The notes under the pieces were generated by a model, which worked only from the letters and a program-made list of their open reading frames with translations, had not been told where the DNA came from and made no database searches. This document shows positions 36,501 through 46,194 of a stretch of DNA of 64,000 nt, piece after piece. Numbering within the stretch: position 1 is the stretch's first letter; every line of letters starts with the position of its first letter. The stretch is taken from NCBI GenBank assembly GCA_963204905.1, contig CAUJJN010000192.1, forward strand, positions 1 through 64,000, in the 5' to 3' direction. This DNA is from Pseudomonadota bacterium (lineage in GTDB: Bacteria; Pseudomonadota; Alphaproteobacteria; Rhizobiales; Xanthobacteraceae). A program made the translations under genes and the position numbers.

Positions 36501-37847
36501 ATGTCCGACCGAATTGTTCCTCTGATTATGTGCGGCGGGGCTGGGACGAGGCTATGGCCGTTGTCTCGAGAATCTTTTCCGAAGCAGTTCATCGATATCT
36601 TCGGCGGCCACTCGACTTTCCAGCAGACCATCAAGCGCGTTGCCGACCGTCGTCTGTTCGATCGACCGATCGTGATCACCGGCGCAGCCTACAGGTCGAT
36701 CGTCATTGAGCAGCTTTCCGCCTGCGGTGCGCAAGCGGATATTCTTTTGGAGTCGGCGCGCCGAGACTCTGGGCCAGCTATTGTCGCGGGCGCAATTTTT
36801 GCCCAGCGGCTTGCCCCCGATTCGATCGTCCTCGCGCTGGCCGCCGATCATCTCGTCAGGGATTTCGCCAGTTTTGTCGCCGCGTGCGAAGCTGCGATCG
36901 AGACAGCTCGCAACGGTCACATCGTAACATTCGGTGTCGAACCTGATCGAGCTGCGACTGAGTACGGCTACATCTCGCCGGGCGCCGTCATTGACGGACA
37001 GGTTCGTGGTGTCATGCAATTTGTCGAGAAGCCAGATCTGGCGACCGCGGTGCGATATGTCAAAGAGGGGTTCCTTTGGAATAGCGGCAATTTCATGTTT
37101 CGAGCCGATGTCCTGGTCGACGAATATCTTCAGGTCGATGCTGACAGCGTGGCTGCTATTTCGCGGGCTGTGGCGGGCGCTACCCTTGAGGGTCCCGTAG
37201 CGACCATCGACAAAGCTGACTTCGAAAACGCCAAGCCCATTTCCATAGACTACGCGGTGATGGAACGAACAAAACGGGCTGCCGTCATTCCCGTTTCGTT
37301 TGGTTGGTCTGATGTCGGCTCGTGGCATACCGTCTGGGATATCGCCGGGAAAGACACTGACGGCAATGCCACGCAGGGGCATGTCGTTCTCGAAGGCGCC
37401 AGAAACTGTTTTGTGTCCACGGAAGGGATGCTGATCGCCCTGGAGGGTGTTCATGACCTGGCGGTGGTTTCGACCGCCGATGCTGTTCTGGTTTCACGGC
37501 AGGCGGATGCCAGCGGGATGAAGCGTCTGGTCGAGAAACTGAAGACCGCCTCGCCGGAAGCGATGCGGGGACACTTGGCAGGGCCGGGGGCGACGTCATC
37601 GGCCTCCGGACAAAATTACCCGGCTCGTCGAATGGTCATAGCGCCGGCCGGCAGCTACGACACAGGGGTGTCATCCCGTGCGATTCACTGGATTGTGGCG
37701 GCTGGCGAGGGCGTGGCAATGATTGATGGCGCGCGGAAGCTGGTTGGCCGCAACGATGCGGTTTATCTCCCGGCCGGCACTGCGAGCCGGTTGGTGAACG
37801 CGGGGGAGGCCGATCTCGTGCTAATTGAAGTACCGATGGAGTTTTGA
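36501..37847 (+). CDS. manC: Mannose-1-phosphate guanylyltransferase / mannose-6-phosphate isomerase
   Basis: This enzyme makes GDP-mannose from mannose-1-phosphate and GTP, and in bifunctional members isomerises fructose-6-phosphate to mannose-6-phosphate. It has 448 residues. The nucleotide-binding signature GGAGTRLWPLSRESFPKQF is at about 11-29; FVEKPD (about 175) and FGWSDVGSWHTVW (about 268) are conserved. The C-terminal domain is a cupin (VAAGEGVAMIDG, then VYLPAGTASRLVNAG) but is slightly shorter than in AlgA/XanB, so the isomerase activity is less sure. It starts 69 bp after the MotB-like gene. Confidence 0.93.
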   Translation: MSDRIVPLIMCGGAGTRLWPLSRESFPKQFIDIFGGHSTFQQTIKRVADRRLFDRPIVITGAAYRSIVIEQLSACGAQADILLESARRDSGPAIVAGAIFAQRLAPDSIVLALAADHLVRDFASFVAACEAAIETARNGHIVTFGVEPDRAATEYGYISPGAVIDGQVRGVMQFVEKPDLATAVRYVKEGFLWNSGNFMFRADVLVDEYLQVDADSVAAISRAVAGATLEGPVATIDKADFENAKPISIDYAVMERTKRAAVIPVSFGWSDVGSWHTVWDIAGKDTDGNATQGHVVLEGARNCFVSTEGMLIALEGVHDLAVVSTADAVLVSRQADASGMKRLVEKLKTASPEAMRGHLAGPGATSSASGQNYPARRMVIAPAGSYDTGVSSRAIHWIVAAGEGVAMIDGARKLVGRNDAVYLPAGTASRLVNAGEADLVLIEVPMEF

Positions 37848-38441
37848 GCAAAACTCCGTTCGGAAGGTCGGGTTCAAGGCATTCGCCCACGGTCACTTTG
37901 GTATCGTTGGAACGCGAGATTCGATCGCCAAGTTTTCATGCCTGTGAATTTGCGGTGGCTTGGAACAAAGATCTCCGCCGCGGCTGCTCAGCTTTTGGGG
38001 CAGTGAGGAGCGGATGAAGCTTTGTCGGAATTTTCTTTGGCGGCGAGACGGCAATCTGATCGAAGCCGAACAATCGTGTGGTGCATATTCAGAAGTTCCA
38101 TAAGCGTGACCGGTATGAGGTGCACGCTCGGCGAGGATGCTTCTTTCTGATGTATCGGCCATACCTGTTAGGTCTCGGACGCGGGATGAAGAAGTTGATG
38201 AAGGATCAAGCCCCGCCCGCCGACTCCCGGCGAGGCATCAGTTCCAGCGTCACCTCAAGTAACTTTTCCATCTCCTGTTGATTTTATTGCCGTTTATGAT
38301 CTAGTGACCGAATTTTAAGGGATACGATGTCCGGAGATGTGAGGACGGGAACGCTAGGTGGGACCGAACCACTGTGATGCGGTTTCGGTTTTGAATTTCA
38401 CCAACGATCGGCCGTGCATTTAATTTTTTAGGGAATTTGAC
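37848..38441. other. Intergenic region upstream of the metalloprotease gene, 594 bp
   Basis: I find no gene with recognisable features; short ORFs on both strands lack ribosome sites. The last 150 bp are AT-richer and contain an AGGGA ribosome site 7 bp before the 38442 ATG, so the protease gene probably has its own promoter here. Confidence 0.45.
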
Positions 38442-39980
38442 ATGGCGAACTATAATCTCAACGGCGCAATTTGGGATCATCTGACGCTGACCTACAGTTT
38501 CGCTACGGCGAATTACGATTCCAGTACACAGCCGGCCCAGTTCAGCAACATTCTGAGCAACGATTTTTTGAAGAATGAAATACGCGAGGCGTTTGCGTCG
38601 TGGGATGCGGTTTCTTTTATCAATTTCGTGGAAGTTGCGGATAGTGCGAATGTCGATATTCGCATCGGCTACGCCAACATTGATGGGCCTTATAATACGT
38701 TGGCGCAGACGACCTATTTTTCCAGCAACGGGTTCTTTAAATCTGACGTCGTCATCAGATTCGATTTAGGCGAATCGTATAGTATTTCCGGTCAGGATGC
38801 CGTTCTTGGGAACGGCGTGACTTTTTATTCGGTCGCGTTGCACGAGATCGGTCATGCGCTTGGGCTGGGTCACTACGAAGGTGGGCCAGCGATCATGCAT
38901 GCAAGCGCTTCGTCTGCGATCAAAACTCTGCAGACCTCGGATATCGACGGTATTCACGCGCTTTACGGAACACCGCAAGATCCGATCAATCTTGCTATCG
39001 ATAACTTCGGCGTAGCCAGCGGATGGTCCAGTTTTGATCGCTATCCGCGCGATGTTGTTGACGTCAATGGAGACGGAAGAGCCGATATTATCGGCTTTGG
39101 CCAAGGGGGCGTTTGGGTTTCGCTCGCAAACACCAATGGCAGCTTTGCTCCGGCTAAATTCGCTCTCTCGAATTTCGGCCAGGACCAGGGTTGGAGCAGC
39201 TACGATCGATTTGAGCGATCGATGGCCGACGTGAATGGCGATGGGCGTGCCGATGTCGTTGGTTTCGGCCAAGCTGGTACCTGGGTTGCCCTTGCCGGTG
39301 CCAACGGAACTTTCGGGGACGCAAAATTTACACTTGGGAATTTTGGTCAGGATCAGGGGTGGAGTAGCGCCAATCGGTATTTCCGCGACGTGGCCGACGT
39401 CAACGGCGATGGCCGCGCCGATGTGATCGGATTTGGCCAGGCTGGCACATACGTTTCTCTTGCCACCGGAAATGGCGCGTTTGCGGCCGCAACGTTGTCG
39501 GTTACAAATTTTGGTGCCGCCCAAGGGTGGTCAAACCAGGATCAATTTCCTCGCTTCGTGGCTGATATCAACGGAGATGGGCGTGCCGATATTGTTGGTT
39601 TCGGCCAGTCCGGTGTCTGGGTCGCGCTCGCGAAAGCTGGCGGGGGCTTCAATGCGGCGACGATGGTGATGAATGGTTTCGGGCAAGATCAGGGCTGGAA
39701 TAGCAATGATCACTATTTGCGGACCATTGCGGATGTGAATGGCGACGGGCGCGCGGATATCATCGCTTTTGGAGAGAATGATGTATACGTCGCCCTGGCA
39801 AATGGGAGCGGTGGGTTCAATGCGCCCGCGGTCGAGTTTCATAACTTCACGCCGGGAATGGGGGGCTGGACGAGCAATAATGCTTTTCCGCGTTTTGTGG
39901 CTGACATCAACGGCGATCATCGTGCCGACCTGATTGGTTTTGGACAGGCGGGCGCGTATGACTCGCTTGTTTTTGCTTAG
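38442..39980 (+). CDS. Metzincin (M10-like) zinc protease with FG-GAP/VCBS-type repeats, probable type I secretion substrate
   Basis: The 512-residue protein has two parts. Residues 1-180 are a matrixin/serralysin-type protease domain with the zinc motif HEIGHALGLGH at about 134-144 and a Met-turn region AIMHAS near 150. From about 188 to the end come six repeats of about 52 residues, each with a D-x-NGDGRAD calcium-binding-like loop and GFGQAG, the pattern of FG-GAP/VCBS propellers. There is no N-terminal signal peptide, and the C terminus ends in hydrophobic DSLVFA, both as expected for type I secretion. The PrtD/HlyD pair at 26.7-29.8 kb is the obvious exporter candidate. The last repeat has NGDHRAD instead of NGDGRAD. 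Confidence 0.9.
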   Translation: MANYNLNGAIWDHLTLTYSFATANYDSSTQPAQFSNILSNDFLKNEIREAFASWDAVSFINFVEVADSANVDIRIGYANIDGPYNTLAQTTYFSSNGFFKSDVVIRFDLGESYSISGQDAVLGNGVTFYSVALHEIGHALGLGHYEGGPAIMHASASSAIKTLQTSDIDGIHALYGTPQDPINLAIDNFGVASGWSSFDRYPRDVVDVNGDGRADIIGFGQGGVWVSLANTNGSFAPAKFALSNFGQDQGWSSYDRFERSMADVNGDGRADVVGFGQAGTWVALAGANGTFGDAKFTLGNFGQDQGWSSANRYFRDVADVNGDGRADVIGFGQAGTYVSLATGNGAFAAATLSVTNFGAAQGWSNQDQFPRFVADINGDGRADIVGFGQSGVWVALAKAGGGFNAATMVMNGFGQDQGWNSNDHYLRTIADVNGDGRADIIAFGENDVYVALANGSGGFNAPAVEFHNFTPGMGGWTSNNAFPRFVADINGDHRADLIGFGQAGAYDSLVFA

Positions 39981-40361
39981 GCCACAGACTTGTTCTTTTT
40001 ACCTTTGATCCTGGTCAGCTGATCAAGTTTCGTTGCTTTTCTTTGTTGCAGCGATGATTCCGCGCCGCCTCGTCCGCTTCATGTGAAATGATGCCGGACG
40101 TTGGCGTGCAACTTTGGCAATTGTCCCCCTGTTTCTGCGGAAGCTGATTCTCCTGAATGGTTTGGACGGGCGGGTTATTTCTGTGCTGACGCTCGAATCG
40201 AGTATCAGCGTCGATTTGCTGGGTTTGCGATTTGGGATTATCTCAAGCGCATGCCGGAAGCCGGCGTGAGGCGCGGTTCTTTTTGATTCCCCAAAGGTAT
40301 CTGCCGGATGGTCGCACCGACGAGACTTTGAAGGGCGAGAACAAGGTCGGAAAGTGCTGCC
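39981..40361. other. Intergenic gap after the metalloprotease gene, 381 bp
   Basis: No supported gene is present; the 61-62 aa ORFs are unlikely. A GCCGGAAGCCGGC hairpin near 40254 and a larger imperfect inverted repeat near 40188-40212 are visible, without a strong U-tract. Confidence 0.4.
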
Positions 40362-41330
40362 ATGACTATCGTATCTCTTGTCACCGGAGCCGGAGGATTT
40401 CTTGGTCGTCGCTTATTTGACCTTGGGCGGCAGCGAGGATGGCATATGCGTGGGACCGTTCGACATGGTCATGCGGCGATTGACGACGCTCTGAATATTT
40501 CCGAAATCGAACTGGGCGCGCCCGAGACGGATTGGCGCCGAGTGCTTCGCGGCGTCGACGTCGTTATTCATGCGGCGGCACGCACGCACATCCTTCGAGA
40601 GATGGCGACTGATCCCGCAGCCGCGTATCGGATCACGAACGTCGAGGCTACCGAAAAGATTGCGCAGATAGCAGCGGAAGAAGGAGTGAAACGCTTCGTC
40701 TTCGTCAGTTCGGTCCATGTGCATGGAGGCATTTCGCAGGGAGGGCCGCTGACGGAGGAATCTTCTCAACAGCCCACAACATTCTATGCCAAATCCAAGA
40801 GAGACGCAGAGGTGGCTCTTGAGGATGTCGCCCGAAAGACCGGCCTTGAAACAGTTATCGTGCGGCCACCACTGGTTTTTGGGCCAAACGTGAAAGCCAA
40901 TTTTCTTCGCTTGATCGAGCAAGTCGACAAAGGGGGCATCGTCCCTTTTGCGTTGGTCAGAAATCGTCGCAGTTTGATTTACATCGATAATCTCGCCGAT
41001 CTGCTTCTCACCGCAGCGGTCCATCCCGCCGCGGTGGGCCGTTCGTTTGTCGCAGCCGATGATACGACGCTTTCGACGCCAGAGCTCTGGCGGGAAATAG
41101 CTGTCCGGCTTGGTCGTCCGTCTCGCATGTTGCCGCTTCCCGTATCATGGCTTCGTGCGGCCGCACGGGTTGCCGGGAAGGCGGATCTTTACGAGAAGCT
41201 GTGTGAATCGCTGGAGGTTGATGCGTCGCGAGCGCGCTCCGTGCTCGATTGGAAACCGCCGGTTGCGACCCGTGAAGCCTTGGACGCGACGATTGCATGG
41301 TATCGATCCGATCAACGAAGGCTGACCTGA
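40362..41330 (+). CDS. NAD-dependent epimerase/dehydratase (UDP-4-keto-sugar reductase type)
   Basis: This extended SDR enzyme has 322 residues. GAGGFLGRRLF binds the nucleotide, FVFVSSVHVHG carries the catalytic Ser, and FYAKSKRDAE the Tyr-x3-Lys pair. RPPLVFGPNVKANFLRLI and RRSLIYIDNLADLL are typical of the WbpK/WbpV-like group that reduces UDP-4-keto-6-deoxy-HexNAc to UDP-QuiNAc or UDP-FucNAc. That fits the FlaA1/WbpM-type dehydratase at 9536 and the WecA/WbpL-like transferase at 11423, which would use the product. It ends the first polysaccharide locus. Confidence 0.85.
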   Translation: MTIVSLVTGAGGFLGRRLFDLGRQRGWHMRGTVRHGHAAIDDALNISEIELGAPETDWRRVLRGVDVVIHAAARTHILREMATDPAAAYRITNVEATEKIAQIAAEEGVKRFVFVSSVHVHGGISQGGPLTEESSQQPTTFYAKSKRDAEVALEDVARKTGLETVIVRPPLVFGPNVKANFLRLIEQVDKGGIVPFALVRNRRSLIYIDNLADLLLTAAVHPAAVGRSFVAADDTTLSTPELWREIAVRLGRPSRMLPLPVSWLRAAARVAGKADLYEKLCESLEVDASRARSVLDWKPPVATREALDATIAWYRSDQRRLT

Positions 41331-41464
41331 CCGACCCCGACGCTTTCGTCAGGAAGAATACCGCTGCCGCGACGAACCGCGCGGTTTTGCGCGACGACCG
41401 CTGGGAAAGGAAAAGCCGTCGCGCCTTGTTTCGTTGGCGGATGTCGTTGACCGGGAATTGCCGA

Positions 41465-42691
41465 CTATCCGCGTTCGTCCGCGATCGCCTTGCCGTCGTT
41501 GGGCAGCGAGCCGCCGGCGACCAGGTCTACCTTGCCGCCGAGTTTGGTAACGGCGCGCAGCGTGGCGCCGACGGCTTCGGCGAGGGCGGGTGAGGCGGCT
41601 GTGGTTTCGGCCTTCAAGGTCATCACATCTGATTCGCCGTCGCGGCCGACCACCAGCCGCAGGCGCCCCAGTTCTGGATGACGCTTGCCGATCTCGGCGA
41701 CCTGCTCGGGCCGCACGAACATGCCTTTCACCTTGGTGGTCTGGTCGGCGCGGCCCATCCAGCCCTTGATACGCAAGTTGGTGTGGCCGGCGGCGCTGGG
41801 ACCGGGCAGTGCGGCGGTGAGGTCGCCCAGCGCAAGCCTGATCCACGGATGATGCGGATTGAGCGTCGTCACGACGATCTCGCCGACATCGCCTTCCGGC
41901 ACGGGATCGCCAGTGCCGGGCCGCACGATTTCGAAGATCACGTTTTCGGTGACCACCATGCCGTCGCGCCCGGCGGTTTCGAATGCCACCAGCCCGAGAT
42001 CCGCGGTGCCGAACACCTGATAGGCGTCGATGCCGCGGCCCTTGATCTCGGCTTGCAGGGATGGCGGGAACGCCGCGCCGGAAACGATGGCGCGCTTGAT
42101 CGAGGAGACATCGCGGCCGGTCTTCTCGGCATTGTCGAGCAGGATTTTCAGGAAGTCCGGCGTGCCGGCATAGGCGACCGGCCGATAAGCCTCGATCAGT
42201 TCGAACTGTTGCTCGGTGTTGCCGGGGCCGGCGGGGATCACGGCGCAGCCCAGCGCCCGCGCGGCGGAATCAAAAATGAAGCCGCCCGGTGTCAGGTGAT
42301 AGCTGAAGGTGTTGAGCACCACGTCTCCCGGCCGCAGCCCCGCGGCGAAGATCGCGCGGGCACTCCCCCAGGAATCGGTCTCGGCTGCCTGCGGTTCGAA
42401 AATCGGCCCTGGTGAGGTGAACAGACGCCCGAACGAGCCGAGCGGTGCGCTCACCAGCCCCCCGAACGGCGGAGCAGCCTTGTGGATCGCTGGCAGGTCG
42501 GACTTCCGCAGTACTGGCAGCGCGGCCAGCGCCGCGCGGCTGGTGATGGTGGCAGGGGCGATGCCCTTGAGGCGCTCCGCGTAAGCCGGAGCCTTCAGTG
42601 CCGCGCGCAGCACGTCAGGAAGCCGTGCGAACAGGTCGGCCTCGCGGTCCTGCGGCGTTCGGGTTTCGAGGGCGTCGTAGTGGTCGGCCAT
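41465..42691 (-). CDS. Phenylacetate-CoA ligase-like (PaaK family) AMP-forming ligase
   Basis: The family activates aryl-acetates or other acids with ATP and CoA. At 408 residues it has PaaK length. Features include TSRAALAALPVLRKSDL near the start, LNTFSYHLTPGGFIFDSAA, YAGTPDFLKILL, QVFGTADLGLVAFE and the C-terminal hinge GRADQTTKVKGMFVRPEQV. An AGGA ribosome site lies 7 bp upstream. It is the last gene of the livG-faa1-livHMKF unit, so it probably activates the transported acid. Which acid is unknown. A 75-bp gap follows livF. Confidence 0.9.
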   Translation of the reverse strand: MADHYDALETRTPQDREADLFARLPDVLRAALKAPAYAERLKGIAPATITSRAALAALPVLRKSDLPAIHKAAPPFGGLVSAPLGSFGRLFTSPGPIFEPQAAETDSWGSARAIFAAGLRPGDVVLNTFSYHLTPGGFIFDSAARALGCAVIPAGPGNTEQQFELIEAYRPVAYAGTPDFLKILLDNAEKTGRDVSSIKRAIVSGAAFPPSLQAEIKGRGIDAYQVFGTADLGLVAFETAGRDGMVVTENVIFEIVRPGTGDPVPEGDVGEIVVTTLNPHHPWIRLALGDLTAALPGPSAAGHTNLRIKGWMGRADQTTKVKGMFVRPEQVAEIGKRHPELGRLRLVVGRDGESDVMTLKAETTAASPALAEAVGATLRAVTKLGGKVDLVAGGSLPNDGKAIADERG

Positions 42692-42768
42692 GGCGGGGTC
42701 CTGTTCATTCGCAACGCGTGTTCGGCTGCCTCTCCCGACAAGGAAAGAGCGGTGTCCTCAATCGAATC

Positions 42769-43605
42769 TCAGAGCCAGCGTTTGCGGCGCTTGAAACTTT
42801 TGAGGTTCTTGAAACTCTTGCGCTGATGCTCGCCGCCGCCGAGGTAGAATTCCTTGACGTCCTCGTTGTCGCGCAACTCATCGGCTGTGCCGTCGAGCAC
42901 GACCTTACCCTGTTCCATGATGTAGCCGTGGCTTGCGACCGACAGCGCGGCGCGCGCGTTCTGCTCCACCAGCAGAATGGTGACGCCGAGATCGCGGTTG
43001 ATCTGGCGGATGATGGCGAACACTTCCTTCACCAGTAGCGGCGACAGGCCCATCGAGGGCTCGTCCATCAGGATCATCTTGGGGCGCGCCATCATGGCCC
43101 GGCCGATCGCCAGCATCTGCTGTTCGCCGCCGGAGAGGTAGCCGGCGAGACCGGTACGTTCCTTGAGGCGCGGGAAATATTTGAAGACCATGTCGATATC
43201 GGCATTCACCCCACCGTCGCTGCGGGTAAACGCGCCCAGCCGCAGATTCTCCAGCGTGGTCATGTCGGAAATGATGCGCCGACCCTCCATCACCTGGAAA
43301 ATACCCCGGCGGACGATCTGGTCGGGGTCGATCCCGTTGATGCGCTCGCCATTGAACATGATGTCGCCGCGGGTGACTTCGCCTTCCTCGGTCTTGAGCA
43401 GGCCGGAGATCGCCTTGAGCGTCGTCGACTTGCCCGCGCCGTTGGCGCCGAGCAGCGCCACGATCGCGCCCTGCTGCACATCGAGCGACAGGCCGCGCAG
43501 CACAAGGATGACCTTGTCGTAGACAACCTCGATGTTGCGTACCGATAGCAGGGGAGCCGCAGCGGTCGTCGGTGCCTTGCGCGTCAATTCAGCAGTGTCG
43601 GTCAT
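42769..43605 (-). CDS. Liv-type ABC transporter ATPase, LivF family
   Basis: This 278-residue ATPase belongs to the second Liv system. Walker A is GANGAGKST at about 55, the signature YLSGGEQQMLAIGRAM, and Walker B MILMDEPSMGLSP. It is longer than LivF usually is because of an N-terminal Thr/Ala-rich extension and a C-terminal tail (LGGGEHQRKSFKNLKS). It lies between the binding-protein gene and the PaaK-like ligase gene on the same strand. Confidence 0.93.
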   Translation of the reverse strand: MTDTAELTRKAPTTAAAPLLSVRNIEVVYDKVILVLRGLSLDVQQGAIVALLGANGAGKSTTLKAISGLLKTEEGEVTRGDIMFNGERINGIDPDQIVRRGIFQVMEGRRIISDMTTLENLRLGAFTRSDGGVNADIDMVFKYFPRLKERTGLAGYLSGGEQQMLAIGRAMMARPKMILMDEPSMGLSPLLVKEVFAIIRQINRDLGVTILLVEQNARAALSVASHGYIMEQGKVVLDGTADELRDNEDVKEFYLGGGEHQRKSFKNLKSFKRRKRWL

Positions 43606-43717
43606 GTCGTTGTCCGCAGTGTCGAGGCGTCATGTCGGCGCCTGACCGTTCGAGGAACAGCGTTCTGAAGGATGCCGACGTGTCGGCATCCACGGTTCTT
43701 GCAGTTAGCGGCGAGAC

Positions 43718-43771
43718 GTGGGTGGCCGGGCGTGGGCGTGAAAACGTGTCCCACGCGTTGCCCGGCCATGA
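43718..43771. repeat. REP-like palindrome between livF and the binding-protein gene
   Basis: TGGCCGGGC and GCCCGGCCA arms flank an inner GTGGG/CCCAC pair in the 178-bp gap between two co-oriented genes. Similar GTCATG..GGCCGGG elements occur at 47113, 51161 and 56884, so this looks like a dispersed intergenic repeat that could form a stem in the transcript. Confidence 0.7.
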
Positions 43772-43783
43772 CGCCTCATCGTC

Positions 43784-45064
43784 TTACCAGCCGAGCCATT
43801 CCGCCTTGCGCGGGAGCTCGATGGTCTTGACCTTCTCGAGCTTGATGGTGCCCTTCTTTATCAGGTCGTTGAGATCACCGTCGGTCGCGCCCGACACCTT
43901 GGTGCGATACAGATCGACGGTTAGCGTACCGCGATGGTCGGTGTCGGTCCAAGTCGACGGGTTGCAGACGCCTTCCAATCCAGCCGGCACCCAGCCCTTC
44001 TTCTGGTAAAAGGCCTTCTTGACGTTCTCGCCGGTGACGCCGCCGTTCTTCGCGGCCCATTCCAGCGCTTCCTTCATGTACATGGCGCTGCAAACGCCGG
44101 CGATGTAATGCACCGGGCGATAGGCGGCGCCACTGGCGTCGGAGATCTTGGAAATCTCCATCACGGTCTTCATGCCGGGTGCGTTGGCGCCCCAGGCCAC
44201 GGGGGTGCGGAGCGGGAACACGACGCCGTCAGCGGCATCGCCAGCGGTCTTGGCGGCGTTTTCGTCCATGCCCCAGACGTTGCCGAGGAATTGGACATCG
44301 ACGCCGGCCGTCTTGCAGGCTTTGATGACAGAGATGTTGGAAGCGGCGGTATTGCCAAGATAGGCGTAGTTGGCGCCAGAGCTCTTGAGGCTCAGGCACT
44401 GCGCGCTGTAGTCGCCGGGGCTCAGCGCGAACACCAGCGGCGGCAGCACCTCGAAGCCGAGTTCCTTGGCCAGTGCTTCACCTGCGGCCTTGGGCGCGTT
44501 CGGATAGGGGTGGTTGGCGCCCATGTGGACGAACTTCGGCGCGCCCGACTTGCCCTTGGCTTTCCAGTCCTCCGCCGCCCAGGTCAGTTCGGCGCGCAGC
44601 GCATCGGAGTAGCTCGGGCCGTAGAAGAAGTTGTAGGGCGCAGCCTTCGACTTGCCGGCCGCGCCGGTGGGGTCGGTCAGTTGGCCCGCGTAGGACGCCG
44701 ACAGGAACGGGATCTTGTCCTGGGCGACGAAGCCGGTCAGCGCCTCGGTGTCGGCGGTGCCCCAGCCCATGATTGCCGACACCTTGTCGGAGCCGGTCCA
44801 CTTCTTGTACTGCGCGATAGCGCGTGGCACCTGATAGCCATAGTCGACGGTTTCGATGTCGACCTTGGTGCCGTTGATGCCGCCGTTCTTGTTTATCCAG
44901 GCGAAGGTGTCGGCCACAGCCTGGCCATACGGCGTGCCGACATCGGACGTGCCGCCGGAGTAGTCGGCGAGGTGGCCGATCTTGATCGACGATTGCGCCA
45001 GTGCGCCGCTGGCGCCGAGCACGACCGCGAGCGCGGCGCTGCCGAGCAGGGTGGTGATTTTCAT
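43784..45064 (-). CDS. Liv-type ABC transporter substrate-binding protein
   Basis: This is a periplasmic binding protein of 426 residues. A signal peptide (MKITTLLGSAALAVVLGASG, cleavage after ALA) is followed by SSIKIGHLADYSGGTSDVGTP, the type 1 periplasmic-binding fold. AGGAGG is 7 bp before the ATG. It resembles LivK-like proteins that bind branched-chain amino acids or aromatic/aliphatic acids; acyl-CoA ligases in the same operon favour an acid. Its gene lies between livM and livF. Confidence 0.93.
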   Translation of the reverse strand: MKITTLLGSAALAVVLGASGALAQSSIKIGHLADYSGGTSDVGTPYGQAVADTFAWINKNGGINGTKVDIETVDYGYQVPRAIAQYKKWTGSDKVSAIMGWGTADTEALTGFVAQDKIPFLSASYAGQLTDPTGAAGKSKAAPYNFFYGPSYSDALRAELTWAAEDWKAKGKSGAPKFVHMGANHPYPNAPKAAGEALAKELGFEVLPPLVFALSPGDYSAQCLSLKSSGANYAYLGNTAASNISVIKACKTAGVDVQFLGNVWGMDENAAKTAGDAADGVVFPLRTPVAWGANAPGMKTVMEISKISDASGAAYRPVHYIAGVCSAMYMKEALEWAAKNGGVTGENVKKAFYQKKGWVPAGLEGVCNPSTWTDTDHRGTLTVDLYRTKVSGATDGDLNDLIKKGTIKLEKVKTIELPRKAEWLGW

Positions 45065-45117
45065 GGGTCTTCCTCCTGTTGATTTATGCGGTGGTCTGAT
45101 CGTCGCCCGCTCGAGCC

Positions 45118-46188
45118 TTAATGCGAGAACGGGTAGAACTTCCAGTAAGCTTTGATCTGATGCCAGCGGTGCGCAAGTCCGTCAGGTTCGAACACCAGGA
45201 AGGCAATGATGATGGCGCCGATGGCAATCTCGCGCAGGAATGTGATGTTGTTCTTCAGGCCCAGCGTCTGGTCGATCAGCCCGCCGCGCAGAGCCGCACT
45301 GAGCCACTCCATGACTTCGGGGAGCAGGACGACGAAGGCGGTCCCCATCAGGGTGCCCATGACAGAGCCCAGTCCGCCGATAATGACCATGGCGAGGAAA
45401 AGGATCGAACGTTCGATGCCGAATCCTTCATAGGAGACCACGAGCTGGTAATGCGCGTACAGCGCGCCGCCGATGCCCGCGAAGAAGGCCGCGATGCCGA
45501 ATGACAGCGTGCGATACTTGGTCAGGTTGATGCCCATGATCTCGGCTGAGAGATAATGGTCACGCACCGCGATCAGCGCGCGGCCGTCGCGCGAGCGCAT
45601 CAAGTTGGTCACCAGCAGGAATGAGATCACGACATAGGCCAGCACCACATAGAAATACTGATGGTCGCCCCTCACGGCGTAGCCGAAAATCGAGAACGGT
45701 TCCGCGGACGCTGGCACCGAGCCGCCAGAAAACCATTCGGCGCGGGCGAAGAAGTCGAGAAGAATGTACTGCGCGGCGAGTGTCGCGATCGCGAGATACA
45801 GCCCCTTCAGGCGCGCTGCGGGCAGGCCGAAAACCAACCCGACGATCGCGGTGATGAAGCCGGACAGCGGAATGGCGAAGAACGTCGGCACCGACAGCTT
45901 GCTCGAAAGATAGGCAGAGGTGAAAGCGCCGAACAGGAAGAACGCGGCGTGGCCGATGGAGATCTGGCCGGTGAAGCCCAGCAACACATTAAGGCCCAGC
46001 GCTGCGATGCCGTAGATGCCGATCGCGATCAGCATGCTCATCCAGTAGTCGCCGAGCACGAGCGGCGCGCAGGCGGCGAGCAATATGCCGGCGATGGCGA
46101 AATTCCGGCTCGTCACCGTCGGGAAAATGGTGGTGTCCGCCGCGTAGGAAGTGCGGAAATCACCAGCGGGGATCATTGAATTGGCCAT
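45118..46188 (-). CDS. Liv-type ABC transporter permease, LivM family
   Basis: This inner-membrane permease has 356 residues. A short hydrophilic N terminus is followed by about nine hydrophobic segments; LGFTGQISIGHAAFFLFGAF and MVIIGGLGSVMGTLMGTAF are the conserved LivM segments. It lies 6 bp downstream of livH and 53 bp before the binding-protein gene. No frameshift is seen. Confidence 0.93.
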   Translation of the reverse strand: MANSMIPAGDFRTSYAADTTIFPTVTSRNFAIAGILLAACAPLVLGDYWMSMLIAIGIYGIAALGLNVLLGFTGQISIGHAAFFLFGAFTSAYLSSKLSVPTFFAIPLSGFITAIVGLVFGLPAARLKGLYLAIATLAAQYILLDFFARAEWFSGGSVPASAEPFSIFGYAVRGDHQYFYVVLAYVVISFLLVTNLMRSRDGRALIAVRDHYLSAEIMGINLTKYRTLSFGIAAFFAGIGGALYAHYQLVVSYEGFGIERSILFLAMVIIGGLGSVMGTLMGTAFVVLLPEVMEWLSAALRGGLIDQTLGLKNNITFLREIAIGAIIIAFLVFEPDGLAHRWHQIKAYWKFYPFSH

Positions 46189-46194
46189 GTTGTA

